Shown: positions 13,195-26,481 of the stretch, piece by piece
Layout of the letters: every line of letters starts with the position of its first letter
How positions within the stretch are numbered: the stretch's first letter is position 1
Source of the DNA: Ligustrum vulgare
Lineage: Eukaryota; Streptophyta; Magnoliopsida; Lamiales; Oleaceae
Direction of reading: 5' to 3'
DNA length: 64,000 bases
Assembly (NCBI GenBank): GCA_963555705.1
Contig: OY743176.1
Coordinates: forward strand, 40,470,497-40,534,496
Notes under the pieces: generated by a model
Databases searched by the model: none
What the model was told of the DNA's origin: nothing
The model's input: only the letters and a program-made list of their open reading frames with translations
Translations under genes and position numbers: made by a program

Positions 13195-15886
13195 TGTTGA
13201 CCTTCTGCTACCCTTAGATTCCGCACCTTTGATCTCCTTTTCTCGTAGTTGACATTGCAGTGGAGATTCTTTAGCTCTCTATCCCCTTTTTTCACACATT
13301 TCCTTGATTTAACTAAGCCTCCTTCATTGTCCCTGAAGTTAGCTTTGTTTTTGTTTTCCAATGGTAATAGGGTAATATTCAACTTGTTGAGAATAGATTT
13401 TAGCTTACCATCATCTTCCACTTGTGACCCTTCCCCCTTTATAGTCAATTCTTCCTTATTTCTCTTCTCCTTATCCAACTTTGGTTTAGTTCCCCCAGAA
13501 TCAGTTTCATCAATCTATGTGTCCATAATTTTAGTCGGCTGGCCTTCCAATTCAAATGTGGTTGCAGACATGATTAATTTCCTCTTATCTAAGGTACCTG
13601 CAAAGTCATTACCTAAGTGCGAAAATTTTTCAAATAACACCAAATTAGGGTGAAAGGAATTACACATACCTGATTTTGGAGGGTCAAAAGAGCTTTTAAT
13701 AGAACTTGAGTACACTTGCAGATTGCTGGGACATGTTGTCGGAAAAAAATTGGGTTGACTAGAATTTGTTTCTTTGATTTCACTATTTAGATTGTTTGAG
13801 GTGGTCAAAATTTCTGTCAGTTGGGTCTTTGGTTTCAGTTCCCCTTGGTCTTTATACAATTGACTCGCCTCCATTGGTTGTACAAACAAGTACTGAAGAT
13901 CTTCACAAATATTACTATTATCTCCTTCCTCATTATCTGTTTCATAAAGTTCCCCCTCACTTTGTTCTTGTTCCTCCACCTCATTAATGTGGGGCCCATA
14001 TGCTTGAAGCCAATCTTCATCATCTACGAGCTTCTGTTCTTCCATCTCCGAGTTATGAATAAACCCTTCGATGTCCTACATTGAATCTTCTTCATTTTCT
14101 TTGCAATCGATAGTCTGCTCTTCCTGCACTTCTTCTACCTCTCTATCTTCCAGATTACCAAGCAAGACTGCAGCAGTATTTGAAGAATGGTCGCAACTCG
14201 CTTCCAATTTCTGGTACTGATCATTTTCACTGTTAAAAATTGCTCCCGTAATGAAGATTTTATTATTCTTCAAAACACCTGTTAATCCGAACCGGATTAT
14301 ATCCCTGCTTGGAATTTGCTCGATTGTTGAAGCCCATATGAAATTGGATTACTACAGCCCACCGAACCTGTCTGGGCATTCTGATTAGAGATCCCCGATC
14401 CCGCCGTTTTGTGCCATGATGTGTTTGGTCCATTATAATTCTCGTTCTGAACTTTAAAATATTTCCTTATGAATTTGTTGTTGGGCCCAATCATATTCCT
14501 CCTGTGATACACTTTGCTCATTAGATGCTTAGCCCGATTTGGTATTATCACTTTCGGTCCAGCCCTGTTTACTGAATTTCCAGACTGCTCGCAGTATAAC
14601 TTCTGGGCCGGATGTAGATCTTCGTTCTTCGATAAACCAGGGGATGGATTTCCCGAGGCCAGGCTCGCTGTGATTCTGGCGAAAATCGTATTGAGATTCA
14701 CAGTTTGGTCCTCGTGAGTTGGGAATTGGCTGCGTTTCTCATTTTCCGATGACTTCGCCTGTATCTGTCCTGAGCTGTAGCCGTCCCTCGCACTGTAGCT
14801 GTCCTTCACCCTCCTGCGCCGTTCAAATTCAAATTCAAATTTGCCAAATCCTGTGTCGACCTTTGCCCCAGTGAAGTCTGAATTAATTTCCATGTCATTT
14901 CCCCTCTCTTTCTTACTTCTTGCCATGTCATCATCTTCTTCCTCCAATGTATCTGGAATGGAAGTTGTTCTCTTTGCTGTAACTAGTTGCTGTGTGGATT
15001 TCATACCCTTCTGTATCTGCCCAAATGTTCCATGGAAACTATATTTCCTGTCATTTAGCTTGAAGAATCTTAACATAATACTTGACCCTCCATACGGAAG
15101 TAGAACTGATTCTGGAATGAAACCTTGTTTACTTCCTCTTAATCTTAGGCGTGCATGTGTTAAGAATGTTAGCTCAAGAGTTTCCCGGTCTACATCGATC
15201 AGTCCTCCACAGAATGATCCTATTACTTTGAATACGTGAATATTCCATATGTCCAGAGGAAGGCCTTCAACCCCAATGCAGCTATAGCGGCAATCGACCT
15301 TGACTTTATCGAACTGATTCTTCCAACTCCAGGGGGAAAATGAAACTGTGGTTACTGCTGGAATTTCCAAAGATGCTATACTGAGCAGTCTCTTTGTCTC
15401 TTCTTCATTGTGGTACCAAATCATGGCTCGATCATCATATAATGGTCGAAAATCATTCTTCTTTTTCATCATGTTCCTCATACCATATTGAATCGCTTCC
15501 CATGATATATTACTGCTCTGTCTGAATATCAACACTCCCTTTGTCCAGGTTTTTGAGTTTTCCATTTCTCCATTTTTTTGTGATTTGTTGTCCCTTCAAG
15601 CCTCTCTCTTCCTCTATCTTTTTACTTTTCACTACACTGACCCAGGATTTTCCTTCTGATACAACTTTGAATGTGGGCTTTGGTTTTACCTGTATGTCTT
15701 GATTTACCAACATCTTCCTTCCAAGTAAATTTTGTAAGTTTTCATCTAATTTCCTCCAACCAATCATATCTTCCTCCGCTGGCACAATTATATTCCTTAT
15801 CATACCATTCTTTAAGGTGAATATTTTCAGAAACCTACCTCTTTCATTCTGTAAAATTAGGAAATCCTGATCTTTGTAGGATTTTC
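10030..15886 (-). mobile_element. L1-type LINE, truncated at both ends
   Basis: Two ORF sets lie in L1 order on the minus strand: a gag-like ORF1 (15,803 down to 13,191), then ORF2 with endonuclease and reverse transcriptase (13,194 down to about 10,022). ORF1 stays open upstream to about 15,886, where a T-rich plus-strand tract begins, with no start codon or 5' UTR, so the 5' end is truncated. The 3' end stops inside the zf-RVT region with no poly(A) tail, which suggests a later deletion there. No target duplication was found. Confidence 0.85.
13191..15803 (-). pseudogene. LINE ORF1 (gag-like RNA-binding protein), broken
   Basis: Five open pieces in order (15803-15510, 15565-14297, 14273-14076, 14045-13515, 13478-13191) make a diverged plant L1 ORF1. 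The 422-residue piece includes SVLLPYGGSSIMLRFFKLND and acidic/basic low-complexity stretches. I see no CCHC knuckle. Pieces change frame or cross stops, so the gene is dead. The ORF stays open upstream of 15,803 to about 15,886. Assignment to LINE ORF1 rests mainly on its position just before ORF2 and the ATGA coupling at 13,191-13,194. Confidence 0.7.
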
Positions 15887-18800
15887 TTTTTCTTTTTCTT
15901 TTTAAAATTGTTTTTCTTTAAAAATTTTATTTATTTATTATTTATTTGTTTGTTGAACTTTCTTCATTCTAAATAAGTTAGTTTTATCTTCTTTTTTTTT
16001 TATATGTTAAAATATTTGAAATGAAATAAAATAAAATATAATAAATAAAATTAACAACCATAAATCTATATTCGTTTGAATTGGTAATTTTGAAATTTAA
16101 GAACATTGTTGTTATATTTTTTGTGTATTTAATTTTATCTCCAAATGACTGATGAGTAAATGTTGTTTTATTTGTAAAATAATTTTTTTTTTTAAAAATG
16201 AAAATTTTGTGATATTTGAAATAATTATTAATTTTTAATTAAAATAGGTTCGATCCGGTCCAACCTTCTGATCTTTGGTTGGGACGTTTTTTCAAACAAA
16301 ATGTTTATAGTTTGTTCTCAATTATTATCTTGTATTAAACTTCTTATTGAGGTCTTCAATTTGACATACATATTACATATTTTTTTTTATTCAAAATAAT
16401 ACAATAATTATCAAAAGAATAATAGTTAATAAAAAAATGGTTTATAAATAGTATTATAGAACTTAAATGATATAATTTAAAATGAATTAGATATTGAGGA
16501 AAAGTAAAAAATAAAAATAAAAAACTTTTACATTTGATCTTTGAGACGATTTTACGGACAATTTGTTTATAGTTTGCTTTTGTTAACTTATATTAAACTT
16601 CTCGTTGAGATCTTCGATTTGACACCTATATTGCCTATTTTTCGACTTCAATGTACAATAATTATGAAAAGAATAATAACTATTACAAAATAAAAAAAAA
16701 TAGTTTATATATTAAAATAAATTAAAATCTTTATTACATTATTATTATTTTTTGCATAGATTTCCAAATTTAGAAAGTTATTTTGTGCGTGTTATTTTTC
16801 ATGGACTTTGTTTTTATATAGATATAGATATAGATTTTTTGGTATGATAACCTTTTTAGTACACGGATTTTATGAAGACAACTTTTAAATCTCTCTTGGA
16901 AGGATAATACTTAAAATATTTTTGATAGTAGTTGGTTAGAAATTAATGGTTAATTTATACACATTGAAGGATTTATTTATTTTTGTCATGGAAATTTTTG
17001 GGAGATTTCTAGTGAAGCAATAGATCAAGGTTTATGATGACAACAAATAAAGCCATATCTTTAACAAATTTGGGATCGTCTACATAAATCATTTTTAATC
17101 ATTTGATGCTCACTATACTATTGGAAGATCCATCGAGACTCAACCCTTCGCAACCACATCATATCATATTAATTTTGGTCTACATCTCCCTCGTTTAACA
17201 TTTCCTGCTCAGATCACATAATCTGAAGGCAGTGTTAGAATTGCCCCAACGATCTAAGTCATTCTTCTTCTAATTAACTAAATGTGGCACCACTTCTAGT
17301 TTATGGCGTACATTCGTGTGTTAGTTTTATCCATTTATTAGTCTTACATCCATCTTAACCTCTCATTATCTCTTTGGTTTTTTTAAGCATTGGATATTTT
17401 GTCCTTGATCACAAATTACTCGGTAAAAAGCGAGCATAGTTTTTGTAGTAATTACTAATCAATGACCTTTTATTTATAGTTATTACCAACTTTCCTACAT
17501 CCCTTTCAAGTCCTCATTTGAAGTTAATAATGGAACAAAAAAAAATACATAAATCACTTGCTCTTTTGGACAGTGCGATTCTCTATTGTGACTCCACTAC
17601 AATGCTTGTTCACTAAAGGATGTTTCACGTATTTTGTTCTAGTTCTATCTAACCTAAAACTTTCATATATCAAAGTACTGCTCCAAAGTTCTTATGATCT
17701 AAACCAATATTATTTGTGTATTATCAACAAATAACATATAATGAATGTCTTCTTGGTACATCTCATAAACTCTTTGACAAATAAAGCAAAAAAGTTAAGG
17801 AAGACAAACCTTGATTCATGCATGATACGGAATTCTCGACCATACGCTCAAAACTGCTTCTCATACACGCGATTTGATGCCTAAATATTAAATTAAGGTA
17901 AAAAATTTAAAATGGCAATAGACATTTATTAAAATTTCTTCATTTACATTATTTAGTGATAGTTAGCAAGCCAGAACAGATTGATGCACCCGGTATACAG
18001 TAGTCTCTGGAGTGACCACCGTATAATGCATTAGTTTCTTTCATTTTCTCACATGATTTTCCTGTTGCAAAGTGAAAAACACCGTGCAAGACAAAAGGTC
18101 ATACTCAATCTTCTCACTTTCTATGGTAAGTGTAATGCCTATTTTAAGAGTGAGGTTCACAGCTATAAGATTGAACTAATTGATGGTAACCTACAAGGCT
18201 TATGGGGGAATCTAAAATGTGGGAAAATGAGCATTTTTGGAATTTTCTTTAGTTTTTGTGAGCTGTTTTTGTCCGGGAGTCCCAACACATTAGTGTAAAT
18301 GTTGAGTGTTCTAAATATGTCCTTATGTCCATCAGACTATTTTTAGGTCGCAGTAGGCATTACAAATTTTCCTAGCTCTAAACCAGTAGCACATCCTCAC
18401 ATTGAAACCAGCAGCTCCTGCAATTAATTCCTTAAACAATTATAAAGCCAAATTAAATACTAAGAGTTGGATGATAATTTAAGCTTACAGTATCCAAGAG
18501 TTGAAATATTTCCAACTACACTAGTTATCGAACACATCAAATTCTTATATTAGATCTTCTTGTAATCCTTGTTATTATGATTGGAGTTGAGGATAATTCT
18601 TTTATCTTCCCGGGTTATGACAAATTATTTTCTTTTTTATCCAATCAAGGTTCAAGGCAGAATTTTGTAAAGGACGAACCTTTTTATGGTAGTTTTTATT
18701 TGGGAGATCAGCTTATCCCGTTCCTTGCTAAAATTTGTAACTGTTATAGAAAACTTTTTTGCTTACTAAAGTAGGAACTCATGGCAATGTTACTGTTTTA

Positions 18801-19422
18801 CAGATTTATGCTGGAAATATAACATTTTTGTTTCAGATTTTAGTTAAGCCTTAAATGAAAATTGTGGAGGAAACATGTATTATAATGGGATAATAAAGAG
18901 GCTTCGGCAACTTGGTGAAATAACATGCCGCACGAGACCTTATCCCAAGGCACAATATTTATCGTAATTACTCCTTTCCTTTCCTCTTTTTTTTTTTTTT
19001 TAGGTTGTTGATGTTTGACAGTGACATTAATTTACTCTAAATGTGCATGACTTGCCTGTCGTCTCCATTATAGCTCCTTACAGAAAACCGTCCTGTCCAT
19101 TAATTAGAGTAGTTGATTTTCTCGAGTTCTCGATAGTCAGTTGCTCAAGGCACTGGTCTGACTAGTTGATTTTTTTCCCCCACTAGAGAACTGTAAAAAC
19201 GAACTTCAAAATATAAACTTGGCTTACGGATACTTCATAATGATTGCATTATCACCCTATTTGCCACACACCTTGCAGAGCTCTTAATACTGGTTTCATC
19301 TTATCCTCTTGTAAGAAAGTATATGCTTTTGTTCTATTATTCTTGTTAAATGCACATTCCTGCCACGTAAAACTTGTTAATTTTGTAACTTACTATTAAC
19401 TTTTTTTTTTTTTTTTTTAAAG
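15887..19422. other. AT-rich DNA without a convincing gene
   Basis: Several short open frames (for example 18,053-18,298 and 18,577-18,774) have some non-random look but no recognised motif and no connecting splice logic that I could prove. They might be exons of the decayed gene ending at 19,544. Otherwise the stretch holds long T and A tracts. Confidence 0.35.
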
Positions 19423-19544
19423 GTGAATCTTTTAGCCTGGATGGCGACAAAGCAAACAATGACGTGACTATAAGTTGGCATGTTAGTAATGAAGATGGAT
19501 ATGCATCATGTAATAGACATTCTGTTCCTACTCTGCAGTTTTGA
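19423..19544 (+). pseudogene. Possible terminal exon of an unrecognised host gene
   Basis: A strong polypyrimidine tract (about 18 T) and AAAG acceptor at 19,419-19,422 lead into 39 clean codons ending at TGA 19542-19544, with residues such as GESFSLDGDKANNDVTISWH. The composition is protein-like and the base content differs from the surrounding DNA. No upstream exon could be joined with confidence, and I do not recognise the family. It could equally be a chance open frame. Confidence 0.3.
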
Positions 19545-22500
19545 TTTCACATTCTGTGACTATGAACTGTACAAAGATATCCTATTTGTTTGCCAAGTAC
19601 AATGTCAATACTGGCAGTAATCAATGTTGTCTAAGATTATGCTGGATGAGCAGTTGAATTATAATCTTGTATATTCTATTTACTCGGATTAAAAGCATAA
19701 CTCGCTTACATAAATTTCTTACCCTTTAGCAGAGAGGGAGCCAATACATCTATCCCGCGAGACTTTTTCTTATGTTGCTTCAAGATTTATTTAGTTGTCT
19801 AGTGTGCTTAAAATATGATAAGATCGACTTTTGACTGGTCTGAATTTATCTTGTATGTTTCATGATTTCTTTAAGTCTTGACTCTTGATTGTTAAGAGCG
19901 CAGTGCACCTTGTATTTTAAGTTTTCTTTAACGTAATTATTACAATTTATAAATAACACAATTTCTCAAATGACTTTTTAGTCAAACATTTCGTATCTAC
20001 AATTTTAAATTGCACATATTATTTCAAAAATATAAATAGACTAATTTATAATTACTACAATGTTGCTGAACGGAGTTAATAAATAATAAATACATTTTTC
20101 ATACTTATATCTTGTACTTAAATTTAGATAACTGTAAGTATTTTACAGTTTGATATTACTTAATTGTGTATTTATTTTGATTGTCGAAGATGAAACTTGA
20201 ATTTGAACATGTTTGGAGGTTGGAAAATACTAGATTTACTAACATATCTTACAAAAAACATACTAACAAGTTTTGAACTACCTCTTCTACCCTTCAAAGC
20301 TCGAAATATTACTTAAAAAACCAAAACCTTATATAACATATCATTTTGGTAAGTTTTAAAGGGGGTCTCCAATATGGGATTTAGTAAAAAAAATTTAAAT
20401 TCATGAATTTTCATAAATTTCATGGATTTTAATAGAATTTTATAGAATCTCTCAAATTCTAATGCAATTCTATTCTACAGATTTTAGTAGAATTTGTTGA
20501 ACCTGTCATCAATATGAATTTTAGAATTTCATCAACTTTTTCCTCTTATTGAGTAATTTCTTTCTTTATTTATTATTTTTCGTTGTGCAAGTTGAACGTT
20601 AACTTGAGACATGAGCTAAAAAAAAAAATTAAAATAATTTCTTACTTGATCATAAAAAAATGCAAGAATATTCGAATCATTAAAAAATAAAATATATAAC
20701 CTTGTCTTAATTAAAAGGAAAAAAAAAAGTTTCAAGTCTTCCATTTAAAACATGAAATATTTTCTTATACAAATAATCAATTAAAACAATCAATTGCATT
20801 TAAATAAATAAACTTTAATTCACAATTATATAAAAACATTAATAGATTATCTCAAACAAATTGGCAAAATTTTATTAATCAAAAGTGGATGAATAAGACA
20901 CTATTTTTTCTTTCAGTACATACAATTGTAACATTTCAAAGTTGTGAAGATTATCACTATCAAATTAATAAGGATCGTAGACCCAACACTTTCATTTATT
21001 AAAAAAAAAAATTGAAAAAAACAAGGATCATATGGTGTTTTGTTTTGAGCAAGCATCCACAGGGTGAAGTGATGGAGCTAAGATAGGTGACGTTGTGGCT
21101 GCGAACTAGGGTGGGTTTAGTGTGGTGGGTGATTGAGGGCCATCATCCGAGGAGTTTGTCATAGGAGAAGCAGATGAGTGTTGCGTTGCCGTTGTGACTG
21201 TGGCGTTGCACGATGTGATGCCACGCACAGCTACGCAACAACTTTGTGCCATCTTGTTCGATGACGATTATGGCTACGAACTAGGGTGGGTGAAGTGGGG
21301 TGCCATCGTCGGAGGAGTTTTCCGCCGTCGGTGTAATGATCCACTATTTTCTCCAATTTTAATGAAAATTAAAATCCTGAAATTTTGATCCATGTATCGT
21401 TCCATGCAGAAACCCAGATAAGGTTTACACATGATTGAGTTGTGAGTTGCTGGAATTAACAAATTTTTCCACTTGTCCTACATGAGCAGGTCGTCTTCAC
21501 GGACCATAACAATACCTGCTTATGACTTAGATGAATCCTCAAATCTATTTTAGGTAATAAATAGGCTAGAAACTAATTTTTTAAACTTTAAAGTTATATG
21601 ATTGAACCCTGAATTTGTGCTATAAATAGGAGGTAAATCATGAAATCTGAAAAACAAGGAAGCTACTGAAAAATCCAGTTAAAAACGTGAGTGAGAGTCT
21701 AGGCTAAAATTCTCAAATTTTTAACTCACAAAGGTAGTCTATGATTTTGATCTACATTTTAAAAACTATGTTTGAGATCATGCTCATGATGGTGGGAAGA
21801 TTCTACAATGATGTTGAAGTAATAAATCAAGGAAAAACAAGAGATTTTATTGAAATTACAAATCAGTTTGCAAAAGCAGTTCCACATGTGTCGATACATG
21901 AAGAACCAGAGTCTGAATATGTATCAATACATTCATCATTTTCAGAATAAATAGAAGTTTAATTTTTTATTCTTTCTTTGTTTTCAGGTTCTAAACAAGG
22001 TAAGTAACATTGCAACTTTGAAATTGGTCTTAAATGCTACTTCGTGCAATATTACTTGTTACTTTAACTTGTTCTTGTTCTTGTCTTGTTAAAGTATTTT
22101 TCTTGCATTATTATATTCTCTATGTTATCCTGCTTGATAGTACTTTCTCACAGGGCTTGACTTGATGTACTTGAATTACGGGAAGTTCTTTCCTACTTGA
22201 AATACGTGTAGAATAACACGCTTATATCAAGTTTTCAAATCCTGCTTGAATTCTTACGTGCATGAGATAACATTTGATTTGTAATATGGGCTCTCATGAA
22301 ATTCATATTTTTAAAAGAAAAGTATGTTACTTGCTGAATACTTTTGTATTAATAGTTTTCCATGTTTTAAAAATTTGTAGATGCTTGATCGTGCAACTTT
22401 CAAAGCTGTTTCTCACAAGTGAAAAACATCGGACTTATATGTATATTACGGAGATAAAGCTATGAAGTTTCACTCCAGAATACCCAACCTTATCCCGATA

Positions 22501-22660
22501 TGAATACATGAAGATGAAAGTAGAATATTATGATATAAACACTTTTGAACTGGTGTATATTGACGTTTTTACTTTTACGAATATATAGTTAGTTAAAATA
22601 CGGGATTTAATTTTGATGACTATAAAAACCTCGTATAAGGCCTTAAAATAAATAGATATG
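19545..22660. other. AT-rich intergenic DNA with one GC-rich patch
   Basis: Mostly AT-rich. From about 20,390 to 20,530 there is a stretch of repeated AATTTTATAGAAT-like words. A GC-rich patch at 21,060-21,345 contains an imperfect direct duplication: two copies of CGAACTAGGGTGGGT at about 21,100 and 21,275, each followed by a CATC.TC.GAGGAGTTT-like motif. No gene is recognised. Confidence 0.4.
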
Positions 22661-23165
22661 GAAAACCACTATTAGCTAAACTTGCTCAATTTGCCGCCAT
22701 GGACCCACCTCCTCCACCGCCGGTTGACCCGCCACCTTTACCTCCGGCGGCTTCCTCCATAGCCACCGAACTTCCTTCCTATTTCCAACCATCCCAACCA
22801 CTCCAAATTTCAAACAACTCTGCCCCCTCAATTAGCTACATTCATCCCCCAAACATCTCCCTAAACCCGTACACAATTGGACACTTTCTCGGTGTCATCG
22901 TTGACTATTCCGGTCATCCACCACTACCTTCGTCTCCCTCTCACCAAACCGTCCCACAACATGCTTCTTACTAGCCCCATATAGCCCTCCAACAATCCCT
23001 TGTAGATGGTGCGGCTCCTAGGGTTTGGCGTGAAACCCTAGGCTCGAGTTTAGGGGATTCCAATTCAGGATGTTCTACTTCAATTCTGAGTCTGGGACTT
23101 GGGCCATTGATCTTAAAACACCCAAAAACGATTGGGGTAGCCTCTAAATCCAATTCATCCGGGAA

Positions 23166-24200
23166 CCACACATTGGGAAGCGAGTCCGAATCTGCCCCCT
23201 TGATTTCGAACAGTTCTGATCAGAATTTGGTTATGGGACCTGCGTAATTGGTTTTAGAGACCCCATATTACCCCGGGCTAGTCCCATGTTCTATAACTTT
23301 TGAGCGTAATTCAACATTGGGAAACGTGCATTTTGGCACGCATTTCTAGGCAGCAGGTTTTATTACGAATTTTCGTCTACAATCACTACCATTGGCTCTG
23401 AAGCATCAGAGAAGCATGGATTTGATATCAAATTCGTTATATTCCATTCATTGTGCGTTGGATTCTACATTGAGAAATGTGCATTTGTGAATGGATTTCG
23501 AGGTAGTTAGTTCTGGTCCGATTTTGGGTCTGAAACCTTCACCAGAAGCTCCAGAGCACCTGAAAACCTTGGAAATGACATTATCCCCTCAAAATTTGGT
23601 GAATAGTGTTGCATTGGGATTTGTGCATAATGGCATGCATAACGAGGCAGGCAATTCTGGGATTTCTGTGCATAATTTGGGCCTACCAACATTACCAGAA
23701 GTTCATGAGCAATTGAAAACCATGGAAAGCTCATACATCCCGTAAAATGTTGTGAATGTTGGTGCATTGGGAAACATGCAAAATGACACGCATAATGAGG
23801 CAGCATTTCTGCAGTTTCTGGGCAGAATATTGACCATCCAGTCCAATGATCTCAGATAACCCAAATTACCCAAGATTAGTCCTCGCCTCCTCTAATACTA
23901 TTGGTTGTTCTACATTGGGTTGCGTGCCATCTAGCACACAAATTGAGGCAGCTATTTCTATACTTTCTGCTGCTAATCTGATCACGAGACCAGTTCCACT
24001 AGCTCCAGCACATCACTCAACCCTGGGGACACCGTCTTTGGTTTTGAATCCTCTTGGTTCCACTACATTGGAATGCGTGCCTTTGTGCACGCAAAACGAG
24101 GCTGCTATTTCAGTTGCTCCTACCTCTACCACTGTTTCCAAACCTGCTCCTACTGGTTTAGTAGCCTTTCAGCCTCTTGACACACCTCCTTTGCATAATT
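23166..24200 (+). repeat. Seven degenerate ~150-bp repeats inside LINE ORF1
   Basis: The word ACATTGGGAA.CGTGCA and relatives, usually followed by GGCACGCATAA.GAGGCAG, recur at about 23,166, 23,314, 23,467, 23,611, 23,763, 23,911 and 24,063. Spacings are 144-153 bp. Translated in the better copies, this gives a LG.V...T..EAAIS-like motif. It is a tandem coding repeat in the linker ahead of the DUF4283-like domain. Confidence 0.65.
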
Positions 24201-25370
24201 TGGAGAAGGATAATGCTCCCTTGGCAAAGGCTCCTCCACCTCGGGATGCACGTCACCCTCCTGTTCGTGGGCAACCCCCACCACAAAGTGCTGCCATGCG
24301 AGGTAATATAGCTCCACCTTGTGCTAGTGAGGCATCTGCTAAAGTTCCTAGGAAAATATCTTATGCAGCTGCCTTGGCTGGAAAACCTACTATCACTCAG
24401 ATTGAGAGGAGCCAGAATAAGTCCTTTGCATCAGTCAAACAGGCACCCCCGGATTCATTTCACCCCAGGTTCACTACTAAGACCCCCTCATTACACTTGA
24501 ATGAACCTGTTGTTATTTTTGATGATGTGGATGAGCAATATTTAGCTGCGCTGTATAAGTTCACACTTGTTGGCAAATTTATGAATATGAAGCCTCCTAT
24601 CAATAAGGTATGTGAGAGCTTCCTTAAATTTGGGTTTTGTGGTGATTTTACTATTGATCTTATTGATGCACACCATATCCTTATTCACTTGTCGCACGAG
24701 GATGATTATGCTCAACTTTTCCTCAAGCCTTCTTGGTATATTGATGGATGCCTTATGCGAGCCATCAAGTGGACACTTGGTTTTAATCCTGCTCATGAGA
24801 GCTCCATAGTCTTATTCTGGCTTTCTTTTTCCGCTTTTACCTATACATTTCCATGCGAAGGCTGCCTTGTTTGCTTTAGCTAGGGCCATTGGGACCCCTT
24901 TGTGCATTGATGAAGCCACTACTGATTTGAGGAGGCCTAGTGAGGCCAGGGTATGTATAGAGGTTGATTTATCGTTTGCTTTACCTAATCGCATTTGGAT
25001 TCAGAAATATCCTGGTTATTGGAAGCCTGTTGTCTATGATAAGAAGCCGGTATTTTGCATTCGGTGTAGACATTTAGGACATATTTTTGATAAGTGTTTG
25101 ATTGGTAGGCCGACTGTTTCGACATATGCTCAGTCTCTGCTATTTCTGCACCTCCATCTTCCTCTTCTGCTCCTCCCGCTCCTGTTATTGCTACTCTTGC
25201 CCCTCCTCCGAAGCTTGTTGATAAGGTGAAGGATAATGGTAAGGGAATTTCGATTGAGGATCCATCCAAGCCGTGGGTGTCGAAGCCTAGAGTTTCCAGC
25301 ACACAGCATGGTCCCAGTTCTTCTGGATCTTCTGTTCAGCACGATTTACCGCTCATGCCTCTTCCATTAC

Positions 25371-26048
25371 TGATGTGATCCGGACCCTCGACAATCGGAG
25401 TCATAGCAGGCTTGACGGGAAAATTCAAATATTCAAGCCAAACAAAGAAAAAACAGGACCAGTTTTGACATTACGGCCGTAATGTCAAGGATCACGGCCG
25501 TAACCTATTTCAGTTACACAATTTACGGCAGTAAATGAAGACACTCACGGCCGTAAGACTGCTTCTGAACATGCGCCGCTGATGGAAATTAAGGATTTTT
25601 CATTATTTTATTTCCTTATCAGTTTTTAGCTATTTTAGGTTAGTTAGAATTCTATTTTGAGTAAATTAGCGATTAGGGTTTTATTTTGCTTATTTATACG
25701 TCTTTTGATTCATTGTAAAAAAGACTTTGATGATTAAATAAAACAGAGATTGAATGTTTTTCAATTGTTTAATGTGTGGATTCACATTACAAACCCAGAC
25801 TTATCAAGATTGATTATCTTGTGGCGTTCATCCCGAATTTATCAAATATTCGCGAGAATATTTGTGGCGTTCAAATCAGAGACTTATCAAGGAGATTGGG
25901 CAAATCCTTGTGGTGTTTCGAAAGTCGTGGTTCTTTATTCCGCATCGTCGAGTCATCGCGTCGTGAATATCGGGTCATGATTCATCCGTCCAACCACAAC
26001 CTGAGTTCGGAACTTTCCGGCGTTTCTTCCGCGCTTCGAACCTCATCA
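25371..26048 (+). repeat. 5' LTR of the nested element
   Basis: 678 bp, TG...CA. It contains ACGGCCGT palindromes at 25,473, 25,494 and 25,547, a degenerate one at 25,523, and a perfect 24-bp palindrome at 25,465-25,488. TATTTATACG at about 25,690 is the likely TATA region. Short open frames inside (for example 25,750-25,980) recur in the 3' LTR and are not separate genes. Confidence 0.93.
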
Positions 26049-26050
26049 TC

Positions 26051-26062
26051 TAGTATCAGAGC
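26051..26062 (+). promoter_or_regulatory. Primer-binding site of the nested element (tRNA-iMet type)
   Basis: TAGTATCAGAGC begins two bases after the LTR end. It matches the initiator methionine tRNA primer site TGGTATCAGAGC with one change. Confidence 0.85.
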
Positions 26063-26481
26063 TGGACTCTGAATTCAGGTTTTTCTATCCAGTTTGATTT
26101 TTATGTTTATCATCGAGTTCCATAAAAATCATCCATATCTTGTTGTTGAGTCTTTCTTTTCTTGTTCTTCGTGCCAGTAAATTTTTTCTCTTTTTTTGAT
26201 CCATATAAAAATCCAACAAAATTCAAAAGTGTTTGTTTTGCTTAATTCTTATCCGAATTAAGTTCCGTTTGTTTTCTTGTGTTCGTTGTCGAATTTTCGG
26301 ATTTATAATAATAATAAAAAAATATTATTTTATTATTATTTTATTTATTCCGAAAATTCATCCTAAAATTCAAAAAAAAAAAAAAAAAAAAAAAAGAGTC
26401 CATTCAAGAACCACTTTCTTGAATTTCTTGATCATTTGTTTTCATTATTCTTTTTCTGTGTCCTTCCACATAAATTTTACA

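Noticed and set aside
22971..23806. Minus-strand ORFs in the LINE ORF1 repeat region
   Set aside because: Antisense of the ~150-bp repeats; no independent signal.
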